DNA from: Streptomyces parvus
Lineage (GTDB): Bacteria; Actinomycetota; Actinomycetes; Streptomycetales; Streptomycetaceae
Assembly: GCF_014648875.1 (NCBI RefSeq)
Contig: NZ_BMRY01000001.1
Span: 727,304 to 791,303, forward strand
Direction of reading: 5' to 3'
Length of the DNA stretch: 64,000 nucleotides
Under the pieces are notes generated by a model. It saw only the letters and a list, made by a program, of their open reading frames with translations, made no database searches and had not been told where the DNA came from. Below are positions 51,515-59,281 of the stretch, piece after piece (positions within the stretch are counted from its first letter, which is position 1; every line of letters starts with the position of its first letter). Both the position numbers and the translations under genes were made by a program.

Positions 51515-52153
51515 CTGTCCAGGTCCAGCGAGTCCCCCGCCGGCCTGCCGAAGCGATCCGCGCCCCCAGCCGGCCGGTCGGCCGTGCCCGTGCAGCCGCG
51601 CCAACCGGCCCCGGCCGATGCGCCGGTCCCGGCCGATGCCCCCGCGCCGCCCGCCGACGGGGCGGCGGTCGATCATGCCGTCGGCCTGGCCCACTTCAAC
51701 AGCCTCCCCTTCTCCGCCGCCGAGGCCGCCTTCCTGGAGTGCTGCGGCAGTCTCCGCTGGGCCCACCGGATGGCCGCCCACCGCCCCTACCCGGATCTCG
51801 GCGCTCTACTGGCCGCATCCGATGAGGCGGGCTACGACCTCTCGCCGAGCGACATCGCCGAGGCCCTGGCCGCGGAACCCGCGCCCTGCCTGCACCACGA
51901 CGCGCCCCGCGCCGCCCACCTGGCGCTGCGGGCCGCGCACGCGGCGTACGAGAGCAGGTTCGGCCACACCTTCGTGATCTGCCTGGACGCCTACGGGCCC
52001 GGCCAGCACGTGGACCAGGTGCTGGCCGGGATCCGGGTCCGGATGGAGCACGAGGTGGACGAGGAGCGGGCGGTGACCGCCGAGGAGCTGCGCCGACTCG
52101 CCCGGAGCCGGATCGTCGAGCTGATGACCGCGGGCCCCGGGCAGGAGGGGTGA
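51515..52153 (+). CDS. uraD: 2-oxo-4-hydroxy-4-carboxy-5-ureidoimidazoline decarboxylase
   Basis: The conserved domain (from about residue 55) matches OHCU decarboxylase of uric acid breakdown, which yields S-allantoin: GLAHFNSLPFSAAEAAFLECC, SLRWAHRMAAHRPYPDLGALL, LSPSDIAEALAAEPA, YESRFGHTFVICLDAYG and the C-terminal RIVELMTA. The family's PFxS and HP-type catalytic region is largely kept. The first standard start is GTG at 51584 (189 aa) with no SD. A GAGGAG six bases before an in-frame CTG at 51515 suggests the real start is CTG (212 aa). Confidence 0.82.
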   Translation: MSRSSESPAGLPKRSAPPAGRSAVPVQPRQPAPADAPVPADAPAPPADGAAVDHAVGLAHFNSLPFSAAEAAFLECCGSLRWAHRMAAHRPYPDLGALLAASDEAGYDLSPSDIAEALAAEPAPCLHHDAPRAAHLALRAAHAAYESRFGHTFVICLDAYGPGQHVDQVLAGIRVRMEHEVDEERAVTAEELRRLARSRIVELMTAGPGQEG

Positions 52154-52359
52154 GCGGCTCCCTCCGGGGCCTGACCGAGAAGGTGCGCTCTAGCCCGTAC
52201 GTGCCCCTTTGATTGCCACTTTGATCACACCAGAGGCCCCGGCGCGAACGAACCGACAAAGCGTCGCTACGATGGCCGGGGCCGGTGGACCGTACCCGGC
52301 CGGGTCAGACCGACAGTCAAGCCGGCCGACCCCAATCCCCGCTCCCGGAGGGTTCTTCC

Positions 52360-52740
52360 GTGCCGGCTGGAACGCTGTACCGCGGCCGGGAAGGCATGTG
52401 GTCCTGGGTGGCTCATCGAGTCACCGGTGTCCTCATTTTCTTCTTCCTGTTCGTACATGTCCTGGACACCGCTCTCGTCCGCGTCTCCCCCGAGGCCTAC
52501 GACGACGTCGTGGCCACGTACAAGACGCCGATCGTCGCGCTCCTCGAATACGGCCTGGTGGCCGCGATTCTCTTCCACGCGCTGAACGGTCTCCGGATCA
52601 TCGCCGTGGACTTCTGGGCCAAGGGCCCGCGCCTCCAGAAGCAGATGCTCTGGACCGTGCTGGGCATCTGGATCGTGCTGATGGTCGGGGCCCTGTACCC
52701 CGTCCTCGGTCACGCCGTACGCGACGTCTTCGGGAGCTGA
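52360..52740 (+). CDS. sdhC: Succinate dehydrogenase cytochrome b556 subunit
   Basis: Encodes 126 residues with three membrane helices. The family stretch GTLYRGREGMWSWVAHRVTGVLIFFFLFVHVLDTALV contains the Ser/Arg and heme-His region. A second His lies in LVAAILFHALNGLRIIAVDF. It anchors the catalytic subunits and binds quinone and heme. The GTG at 52360 has GGAGGG seven bases upstream. It is the first gene of sdhCDAB; a TACGAT -10-like element lies at 52268-52273. Confidence 0.95.
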   Translation: MPAGTLYRGREGMWSWVAHRVTGVLIFFFLFVHVLDTALVRVSPEAYDDVVATYKTPIVALLEYGLVAAILFHALNGLRIIAVDFWAKGPRLQKQMLWTVLGIWIVLMVGALYPVLGHAVRDVFGS

Positions 52741-52745
52741 GGCCC

Positions 52746-53228
52746 ATGTCCAGCGAGACTTCTTCCGCGGCCGCGATCGGCGACGTCGAGGGCGTGAGCC
52801 TCTACGACGTCGACAACCCGGCGCCCGTGATCGAGCCGCCGCGCAAGCGGACGGCCAAGACGCCCAAGGCTTCGCGCGGCAACTTCGAGATGTACGCCTG
52901 GCTCTTCATGCGCCTGTCGGGCATCCTCCTGACCGTCCTCGTCATCGGCCACCTGCTGATCCAGCTGGTGCTCGACGGCGGCGTCTCCAAGATCGGCTTC
53001 GCCTTCGTGGCGGGCCGCTGGGCCTCGCCGTTCTGGCAGGCCTGGGACCTGATCATGCTGTGGCTCGCCATGCTCCACGGCGGCAACGGCCTGCGCACGG
53101 TCATCAACGACTACGCCGAACGGGACAACACCCGCTTCTGGCTGAAGATGCTCCTGTACACCGCCACGGTGTTCACCGTCCTGCTGGGCACGCTGGTGAT
53201 CTTCACCTTCGACCCGAACATCCGCTAG
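52746..53228 (+). CDS. sdhD: Succinate dehydrogenase hydrophobic membrane anchor subunit
   Basis: Encodes 160 residues. A 50-residue polar N-tail precedes three helices: WLFMRLSGILLTVLVIGHLLIQL, LIMLWLAMLHGGNGLRTVI and LLYTATVFTVLLGTLVIF. The His residues in VIGHLL and MLHGGNGLR are expected heme/quinone contacts. It starts five bases after sdhC and is 30 bases before sdhA. Confidence 0.95.
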   Translation: MSSETSSAAAIGDVEGVSLYDVDNPAPVIEPPRKRTAKTPKASRGNFEMYAWLFMRLSGILLTVLVIGHLLIQLVLDGGVSKIGFAFVAGRWASPFWQAWDLIMLWLAMLHGGNGLRTVINDYAERDNTRFWLKMLLYTATVFTVLLGTLVIFTFDPNIR

Positions 53229-53258
53229 GCGCCGGGACAGAGGGACCAGAGGAAAACC

Positions 53259-55013
53259 ATGCAGATCCACAAGTACGACACCGTCATCGTCGGCGCCGGC
53301 GGCGCCGGCATGCGCGCGGCCATCGAGGCCACCAAGCGCAGCCGTACCGCCGTGCTCACGAAGCTCTACCCCACCCGCTCCCACACGGGCGCGGCGCAGG
53401 GCGGCATGGCCGCCGCGCTCGCCAACGTGGAGGAGGACAACTGGGAGTGGCACACCTTCGACACGGTCAAGGGCGGTGACTACCTGGTCGACCAGGACGC
53501 CGCCGAGATCCTGGCGAAGGAGGCCATCGACGCCGTCCTCGACCTGGAGAAGATGGGCCTGCCGTTCGGCCGCACGCCCGAGGGCAGGATCGACCAGCGC
53601 CGCTTCGGCGGTCACACCCGCAGCCATGGCGAGGCCCCGGTCCGCCGTGCCTGCTACTCGGGCGACCGCACCGGCCACATGATCCTCCAGACGCTGTACC
53701 AGAACTGCGTCAAGGAGGGCGTGGAGTTCTTCAACGAGTTCTACGTCCTGGACCAGCTGATCACCGAGGTCGACGGGGTCAAGAAGTCCGCCGGCGTCGT
53801 CGCGTACGAGCTGGCGACCGGCGAGATCCACGTCTTCCAGGCGAAGTCGGTCATCTACGCCTCGGGCGGCACCGGCAAGTTCTTCAAGGTGACGTCCAAC
53901 GCGCACACCCTGACCGGTGACGGCCAGGCCGCCTGCTACCGGCGCGGTCTGCCGCTGGAGGACATGGAGTTCTTCCAGTTCCACCCGACGGGCATCTGGC
54001 GCATGGGCATCCTGCTGACGGAGGGCGCCCGCGGTGAGGGCGGCATCCTCCGCAACAAGGACGGCGAGCGCTTCATGGAGAAGTACGCGCCGGTCATGAA
54101 GGACCTCGCGTCCCGTGACGTCGTCTCCCGCTCCATCTACACGGAGATCCGTGAGGGCCGCGGCTGCGGTCCCGCCGGTGACCACGTGTACCTGGACCTG
54201 ACGCACCTGCCGCCGGAGCAGCTGGACGCCAAGCTCCCGGACATCACGGAGTTCGCGCGGACGTACCTCGGCATCGAGCCCTACACGGACCCGATCCCGA
54301 TCCAGCCGACCGCGCACTACGCCATGGGCGGCATCCCGACCAACGTCGAGGGCGAGGTGCTGGCCGACAACACCACCGTCGTCCCGGGCCTGTACGCCGC
54401 CGGCGAGGTCGCCTGTGTCTCGGTGCACGGCGCCAACCGCCTCGGCACCAACTCGCTGCTCGACATCAACGTCTTCGGCAAGCGCTCCGGCATCGCGGCC
54501 GCCGAGTACGCGGCGAAGAGCGACTTCGTCGAGCTTCCCGAGAACCCGGCCCAGCTGGTCCAGGACCAGGTCGAGCGGCTGCGCAACTCGACGGGCACCG
54601 AGCGGGTCGCCGAACTCCGCACGGAGCTGCAGGAGTGCATGGACGCCAACGTGATGGTGTTCCGCACCGAGCAGACCATCAAGACGGCGGTCGCCAAGAT
54701 CGCCGAGCTGCGCGAGCGCTACCTCAACGTGTCCATCCAGGACAAGGGCAAGCGGTTCAACACCGACCTCCTGGAGGCCATCGAGCTGGGCAACCTGCTC
54801 GACCTGGCCGAGGTCATGGCGACCTCCGCGCTCGCCCGCAAGGAGTCCCGCGGCGGTCACTACCGCGAGGACTACCCCAACCGCGACGACGTCAACTTCA
54901 TGCGCCACACCATGGCGTACCGCGAGGTCGCGGATGACGGCTCCGAGTCGGTCCGGCTCGACTACAAGCCGGTCGTCACGACCCGCTACCAGCCGATGGA
55001 GCGTAAGTACTGA
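53259..55013 (+). CDS. sdhA: Succinate dehydrogenase flavoprotein subunit
   Basis: Encodes 584 residues. It oxidises succinate to fumarate. The FAD Rossmann motif is VIVGAGGAGMRAAIEA. The covalent-FAD His42 lies in TRSHTGAAQGGMAAAL. Substrate and catalytic residues lie in FGGHTRSHGEAPVRRACY, FFQFHPTGI, RDVVSRSIYTEIREGRG and IPTNVEGEVL. Its TGA shares one base with the sdhB start (TGATG), giving tight coupling. Confidence 0.98.
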   Translation: MQIHKYDTVIVGAGGAGMRAAIEATKRSRTAVLTKLYPTRSHTGAAQGGMAAALANVEEDNWEWHTFDTVKGGDYLVDQDAAEILAKEAIDAVLDLEKMGLPFGRTPEGRIDQRRFGGHTRSHGEAPVRRACYSGDRTGHMILQTLYQNCVKEGVEFFNEFYVLDQLITEVDGVKKSAGVVAYELATGEIHVFQAKSVIYASGGTGKFFKVTSNAHTLTGDGQAACYRRGLPLEDMEFFQFHPTGIWRMGILLTEGARGEGGILRNKDGERFMEKYAPVMKDLASRDVVSRSIYTEIREGRGCGPAGDHVYLDLTHLPPEQLDAKLPDITEFARTYLGIEPYTDPIPIQPTAHYAMGGIPTNVEGEVLADNTTVVPGLYAAGEVACVSVHGANRLGTNSLLDINVFGKRSGIAAAEYAAKSDFVELPENPAQLVQDQVERLRNSTGTERVAELRTELQECMDANVMVFRTEQTIKTAVAKIAELRERYLNVSIQDKGKRFNTDLLEAIELGNLLDLAEVMATSALARKESRGGHYREDYPNRDDVNFMRHTMAYREVADDGSESVRLDYKPVVTTRYQPMERKY

Positions 55014-55780
55014 TGGCTACTCCCACCCTGGACAAGACCGACAACGCCGAGGCCGGCTTCGCCGACTCGCCGTTCATCACGGCCACGTTCCGGATCCGCC
55101 GCTTCAACCCCGAGGTGTCGGACGAGGTCCAGTGGCAGGACTTCCAGATCGAGATCGACCCGAAGGAGCGTGTCCTCGACGCCCTTCACAAGATCAAGTG
55201 GGAGCTCGACGGAACCCTGACGTTCCGCCGTTCCTGCGCCCACGGCATCTGTGGTTCCGACGCGATGCGGATCAACGGCAAGAACAGGCTCGCCTGCAAG
55301 ACGCTGATCAAGGACATCAACCCGGACAAGCCGATCATGGTGGAGGCCATCAAGGGCCTCACGGTCCTCAAGGACCTCGTGGTCGACATGGACCCGTTCT
55401 TCCAGGCGTACCACGATGTCATGCCCTTCCTCATCACCAAGGGGAACGAGCCGACCCGTGAGCGTCTGCAGTCCCCCGAGGACCGCGAGCGGTTCGACGA
55501 CACCACCAAGTGCATCCTGTGCGCCGCGTGCACGTCCTCGTGCCCGGTGTTCTGGAACGACGGCCAGTACTTCGGCCCGGCGGCGATCGTCAACGCGCAC
55601 CGCTTCATCTTCGACTCGCGCGACGAGGCCGGCGAGCAGCGCCTGGAGATCCTCAACGACCGTGACGGCGTGTGGCGTTGCCGCACCACGTTCAACTGCA
55701 CGGACGCCTGCCCGCGTGGCATCGAGGTCACCAAGGCGATCCAGGAGGTGAAGCGCGCGCTCATCACGCGTCGCTTCTGA
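55013..55780 (+). CDS. sdhB: Succinate dehydrogenase iron-sulfur subunit
   Basis: Encodes 255 residues. It passes electrons from FAD to quinone. Cluster ligands are RRSCAHGICGSDAM (2Fe-2S), CILCAACTSSCPVFW (4Fe-4S) and CTDACPRGIEVTKAI (3Fe-4S and last 4Fe-4S Cys). The order and length are typical of actinobacterial SdhB. A GC-rich terminator follows. Confidence 0.98.
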   Translation: MATPTLDKTDNAEAGFADSPFITATFRIRRFNPEVSDEVQWQDFQIEIDPKERVLDALHKIKWELDGTLTFRRSCAHGICGSDAMRINGKNRLACKTLIKDINPDKPIMVEAIKGLTVLKDLVVDMDPFFQAYHDVMPFLITKGNEPTRERLQSPEDRERFDDTTKCILCAACTSSCPVFWNDGQYFGPAAIVNAHRFIFDSRDEAGEQRLEILNDRDGVWRCRTTFNCTDACPRGIEVTKAIQEVKRALITRRF

Positions 55781-55808
55781 CCTTCCCGTAACTCCTGTTA
55801 CGCCGACG

Positions 55809-55849
55809 GGCCCCGCCCCCGCAGCCTCACCGCTGCCGGGGGCGGGGCC
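55809..55849 (+). terminator. Terminator of sdhCDAB
   Basis: GGCCCCGCCCCC pairs with GGGGGCGGGGCC, and an inner CAGC/GCTG pair sits beyond a one-base bulge. It starts 29 bases past the sdhB stop. Confidence 0.8.
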
Positions 55850-55921
55850 TGTTGCTGCACCGGGGCCGCGTGGGCGGTACGGTTCAGCGGAGCTGAAGAC
55901 CGAGAAGGAACGGGGATCGTC

Positions 55922-56524
55922 GTGAGCGAGCCGAATCCGTACGCGGACGACGCGTACAAGTGGGGCCCGCCCCAGCAGCCGGGTCACCAGCCCACCGTCG
56001 CGGACGGCCAGGCGTACGGCTACCCGAACCCGGGGGCCGCTCCGGCGTACGGCTATCCGCAGCCGCTGCCCGAGTCCGCGACCCAGCCGGGGCCGGGTTA
56101 CGGGTACCCGCAGCACGGTCAGCCGACGATGCCCGGCCAGTACCTCCCGGTGCCGCAGGGCGGGCCGGGCCAGGGGGGCGGTGTGCCGGTGCTGTCGATC
56201 GGCGACATCACCGTCATGAACGACGCGATCGTCACCCCGTCCGGGTCGATGCCGCTCAAGGGCGCGGTGTGGACGGCCACGGACATGTCGCGCACGGAGG
56301 AGAAGATCCCGGCGCACGCGATCGTGCTGGCGATCATCTTCGCGCTGTTCTGCCTGATCGGGCTGCTGTTCCTGCTGATGAAGGAGAAGCGGACCACCGG
56401 CTTCGTGCAGGTCACGGTCACCAGCGGCGGCCGGCACCACTCCACGATGATCCCGGCGATGGGCCCCCACACCTTCCCGGCGATCATGGGCCAGCTCAAC
56501 CAGGCCCGCTCCATGAGCGTCTGA
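55922..56524 (+). CDS. Single-pass membrane protein with Tyr/Pro-rich N-tail
   Basis: Encodes 200 residues from a GTG. The first 85 residues are disordered with repeated AYGYP units (QAYGYPNPG, APAYGYPQP, GYGYPQHG). A short region (SIGDITVMNDAIVTPSGSMPLKGAVW) precedes one membrane helix (AIVLAIIFALFCLIGLLFLLM) and a small basic domain (TGFVQVTVTSGGRHHSTMIPAMG). No known catalytic function. It starts 16 bases before the next gene's start region and probably forms a two-gene operon with it. Confidence 0.8.
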   Translation: MSEPNPYADDAYKWGPPQQPGHQPTVADGQAYGYPNPGAAPAYGYPQPLPESATQPGPGYGYPQHGQPTMPGQYLPVPQGGPGQGGGVPVLSIGDITVMNDAIVTPSGSMPLKGAVWTATDMSRTEEKIPAHAIVLAIIFALFCLIGLLFLLMKEKRTTGFVQVTVTSGGRHHSTMIPAMGPHTFPAIMGQLNQARSMSV

Positions 56525-56540
56525 TCCACGGGTCCCGCTG

Positions 56541-57392
56541 ATGGCACGTTTCGCGCACACGGTCACCGTCGCGGCCCTGGACCGGGGCTGGTTCGAGGAG
56601 GCCGCCGGCACGCTGGTGGACCTCCTCGACGCCTCCCGGGAGGGCCCGGGCGGATCGGTCGTGCTGGCCGACGGGCGCCCGGTGGAGGGCCTGCGGCTGC
56701 TGAAAGGGCGTCATCTGCGGCCGGGGGCGCGGTACGGGGAGTTCCCGGCGGTGCCCGAGGGGGCCGGGGAGGTTCCGGTGGAGCATGCGGGTGCCGAGGC
56801 GGGCGACTCCCCCGATGCGCCCCAGGCCGTCGTCCTGCGCACCTGGCGGCCGTCGCACTCCGTCGAGGCGGAGAGCCTCGTCGAGGAGGACGGCATGTCC
56901 CTGAAGGTGGGGCTCCGGCTGAGCGAGCCCCGCCGGCCCCGCGCGGTGGAGCTCTCCCTCTCGGGGCACAAGCCCGGGGGCGGCTCGCTGTACCGCTTCT
57001 CGGGGCGCGGCAAGGCCGATCTGGCCGCCTGGTGGGCGGCGGTGGACCGGCTCCCGTCCGCTCCCCCGGCCGCCCGGGCCCCGGTCTCCGGGCGGGCGGT
57101 GCACCGGCTGGCCGAAGCCCGTCTCACCCTCACCCCGCGCCCGGCCGAGGGCGGTTCCTGGCGGATCACCGTCGTGCTGAGCATGCGCGGGCGGTGGCTG
57201 CTGCGGCCGGTGGGCGCGGTGGTCCTGTTCTTCGCCCGGGGCCCGGTGGAGCGGGGCCTGCGGGAGGCGGCGGAGAGCGCGGCCGGGGAGTGGAACACGG
57301 CGCTCGCGGGGCTGACGCCGTTGCACGGCGAGGCGTTGCGCGCGGAGATCGCGGACGCGCTGGTGAACCCGGATGGGGCCACCACCCTCTGA
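56541..57392 (+). CDS. Conserved hypothetical protein (283 aa)
   Basis: Encodes 283 residues. It appears soluble with strand-rich patches (FAHTVTVAALDRGWFEEAAGTLVDLLD, SLKVGLRLSEPRRPRAVELSL, ITVVLSMRGRWLLRPVGAVVLFFARG). A short hydrophobic stretch near 225-240 could contact a membrane. I do not recognise a family. It is 16 bases after the AYGYP-repeat membrane protein, so the two are probably co-transcribed. Confidence 0.72.
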   Translation: MARFAHTVTVAALDRGWFEEAAGTLVDLLDASREGPGGSVVLADGRPVEGLRLLKGRHLRPGARYGEFPAVPEGAGEVPVEHAGAEAGDSPDAPQAVVLRTWRPSHSVEAESLVEEDGMSLKVGLRLSEPRRPRAVELSLSGHKPGGGSLYRFSGRGKADLAAWWAAVDRLPSAPPAARAPVSGRAVHRLAEARLTLTPRPAEGGSWRITVVLSMRGRWLLRPVGAVVLFFARGPVERGLREAAESAAGEWNTALAGLTPLHGEALRAEIADALVNPDGATTL

Positions 57393-57426
57393 CCACCCCG
57401 CTGCGGCACCCCTGAGACCCCTCACG

Positions 57427-57464
57427 GACCCCTTCTTGAACATGTTCAAGAAGGGGTCTACAGT
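57427..57464 (+). promoter_or_regulatory. Promoter overlapped by a 32-bp perfect palindrome
   Basis: A perfect 32-bp palindrome spans 57427-57458, with TTGAACATGTTCAA at its centre (57436-57449). TTGAAC (57436-57441) also serves as -35, with a 17-bp spacer to TACAGT (57459-57464). A repressor bound here would block the promoter. Confidence 0.8.
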
Positions 57465-57481
57465 CATGCCCAAGAGCAGTT

Positions 57482-57495
57482 TTGAACGCGTTCAA
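57482..57495 (+). promoter_or_regulatory. Second TTGAAC-NN-GTTCAA operator, in the 5' leader
   Basis: TTGAACGCGTTCAA repeats the core of the 32-bp palindrome 46 bp downstream, just before the SD of the gene at 57509. Two sites suggest cooperative repression, plausibly by the TetR protein encoded at 58490. Confidence 0.65.
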
Positions 57496-57508
57496 GGGAG
57501 GGTGGGGC

Positions 57509-57943
57509 ATGGACCTCACTGTTGTCGCCTACGTCGTCTACCTGCTGATCAGTGTGGCGCTCACCGTCTGGGTCGCCCGCACGCTCAGCCGCAACGGGCG
57601 GATCTTCCTCGCCGACGTGCTGCACGGGAACGAGAAGCTCGCCGACGCCGTGAACCACCTGCTGGTGGTCGGCTTCTATCTGGTGAACCTCGGGTTCGTC
57701 ACGCTGTATCTGAAGAACACCGACGGGGTGGCCGACGCCCGCGAGCTGTTCGAGGCCCTCTCGGTGAAGGTCGGCGTCGTGCTGCTGGTGCTCGGCCTGA
57801 TGCACCTGGGCAATGTGTGGGTGCTCAGCCGGATCCGCCGCCGCAGCGCGCTGGAGCGCGAGCAGACCCCGCCGGTCCCGCCGCAGGGCTGGACCCCGCC
57901 GGCGGCCCAGGGCCCGTGGACCGCCCCCGCGGCCGGCCGGTGA
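57509..57943 (+). CDS. Integral membrane protein (144 aa) under TetR-type operators
   Basis: Encodes 144 residues with three membrane segments (VVAYVVYLLISVALTVWVA, LLVVGFYLVNLGFVTLYL, KVGVVLLVLGLMHLGNVWVL). A polar loop (RTLSRNGRIFLADVLHGNEKLADAVNHL) and a Pro-rich C-tail are also present. Two Asn/His residues near the helix ends (VNHLL, MHLGN) could bind a cofactor. AGGGAGG precedes the ATG at 57509. Its stop overlaps the DCC protein start by four bases, so both are one operon. Confidence 0.82.
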   Translation: MDLTVVAYVVYLLISVALTVWVARTLSRNGRIFLADVLHGNEKLADAVNHLLVVGFYLVNLGFVTLYLKNTDGVADARELFEALSVKVGVVLLVLGLMHLGNVWVLSRIRRRSALEREQTPPVPPQGWTPPAAQGPWTAPAAGR

Positions 57944-58458
57944 GTCCGGTGACCGAGGCAGCGCCCACCGGGGCGGCGGGCCACGTGCCCGGGAAGGCTC
58001 CCGCGGCCGGGGAAGCGCCCGCGCCCGCGGGGGCTCCCTGGCCCGGCCCCGTACGGCGGCTCACCGTGCTCTACGACGCCCAGTGCCCGCTCTGCGTCCA
58101 TCTGCGGGGGTGGCTCCAGCGGCAGCGGCAGCTCGTACCGCTGGATCTCGTCCCGGCCGGATCGGCCGAAGCGCGGCGGCGGTTCCCGGAGCTGGACCAC
58201 GCGGCGACGCTCCGGGAGATCACCGTGGTCGGCGACCTGGGCCAGGTCTACCGGGAGACGGCCGCCTGGATCGTCTGCCTGTGGGCGCTCGCCAAGTACC
58301 GCGCCCGCGCCCACTGGCTGACCACGCCGGCCGGACGGCCCTTCGCCCGGGGCACGGTGCTGGCCGCCGCCCGCTACCGCTCGATGGCCGTCCCGCCCTG
58401 CGCGCCCGGGGCGCGTGAGTGCGCCGCCCCGCCCGGCGGCGCGTGGGCTCCCCGATAA
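57940..58458 (+). CDS. DCC-family thiol-disulfide oxidoreductase-like protein
   Basis: Encodes 172 residues from a GTG that overlaps the previous stop. After an Ala/Pro-rich N-tail comes the DCC motif LTVLYDAQCPLCVHLRGWLQRQ (CxxC in a thioredoxin-like context). LDLVPAGSAEARRRFPELDH and EITVVGDLGQVYRETAAWIVCLWALAKYR follow. The family (DUF393) is predicted to be redox-active but its partners are unknown. It is coupled to the membrane protein upstream. Confidence 0.85.
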   Translation: MSPVTEAAPTGAAGHVPGKAPAAGEAPAPAGAPWPGPVRRLTVLYDAQCPLCVHLRGWLQRQRQLVPLDLVPAGSAEARRRFPELDHAATLREITVVGDLGQVYRETAAWIVCLWALAKYRARAHWLTTPAGRPFARGTVLAAARYRSMAVPPCAPGARECAAPPGGAWAPR

Positions 58459-58489
58459 CCTTGGGCCCGTGGTGAAGGAAGAGAAGAAC

Positions 58490-59224
58490 GTGCAGGATAA
58501 GAGGCCGGCCAAGGCCACGAAGAGCGAGCAGACCCGCACGCTGATTCTCGAAACGGCGCTCCGGCTCTTCGCCGAGCGCGGCTACGACCGGACGACCATG
58601 CGGGCCATCGCCCAGGAGGCGGGCGTCTCGGTCGGCAACGCCTACTACTACTTCTCCTCCAAGGAGCACCTGGTCCAGGGCTTCTACGACCGGATCGCCG
58701 GCGAACACGCGACGGCGGTCCGGCCCGTGCTGGAGGGCGACGGCGATCTGACCGTACGCATCAGGGGCGTGCTGCTCGGCTGGCTGGACGTGGCGGAGCC
58801 GTACCACCGCTTCGCCGCCCAGTTCTTCAAGAACGCGGCCGATCCGGACAGCCCGCTCTCCCCGTTCTCCGAGGACTCGGCCGCCGCCCGCGACGCGGCG
58901 ATCTCCATCCACGAGCGCTGCATCGCCGGAGCGGACGTCAAGAGCGATCCGGAACTGGCCCCGCTGCTGCCACAGTTGATGTGGCTGATGCAGATGGGCC
59001 TGGTGCTCTTCTGGGTGTACGACCGCAGCGAGGGCGCCGAGCGCAGCCGCCGGCTCGTCGAGCGCACTGCGCCGATCGCCGCCCGGGCCATCGCGCTCTC
59101 CCGGTTCCGGGTGCTGCGCCCGCTGGTGCGACAGGTCCACGGGCTGCTGGTGGAGTTCCTGCCGGGGGCCGGCACGGGTTCGGGTACGGCGACGGCCGGG
59201 GCGGGGCCCCGGCCGTCGGAGTGA
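58490..59224 (+). CDS. TetR-family transcriptional regulator
   Basis: About 244 residues. The N-terminal HTH is TRTLILETALRLFAERGYDRTTMRAIAQEAGVSVGNAYYYFSSKEHLVQGFYDRI. The larger helical C-domain should bind a small hydrophobic ligand. The GTG at 58490 has AAGGAAG upstream. A leaderless start at 58469 (GATAAC seven to nine bases earlier) is an alternative. It directly follows the operator-controlled membrane protein/DCC operon and is the natural candidate to bind TTGAAC-NN-GTTCAA. Confidence 0.92.
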   Translation: MQDKRPAKATKSEQTRTLILETALRLFAERGYDRTTMRAIAQEAGVSVGNAYYYFSSKEHLVQGFYDRIAGEHATAVRPVLEGDGDLTVRIRGVLLGWLDVAEPYHRFAAQFFKNAADPDSPLSPFSEDSAAARDAAISIHERCIAGADVKSDPELAPLLPQLMWLMQMGLVLFWVYDRSEGAERSRRLVERTAPIAARAIALSRFRVLRPLVRQVHGLLVEFLPGAGTGSGTATAGAGPRPSE

Positions 59225-59252
59225 CGTCGGACCGACGTCGGACTGAAGCGGT

Positions 59253-59275
59253 GCCCCCGGCCGTCGGCCGGGGGC
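59253..59275. terminator. Bidirectional terminator between tetR and the binding-protein gene
   Basis: GCCCCCGGCC and GGCCGGGGGC pair perfectly around the loop GTC. Confidence 0.85.
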
Positions 59276-59281
59276 GGACCG

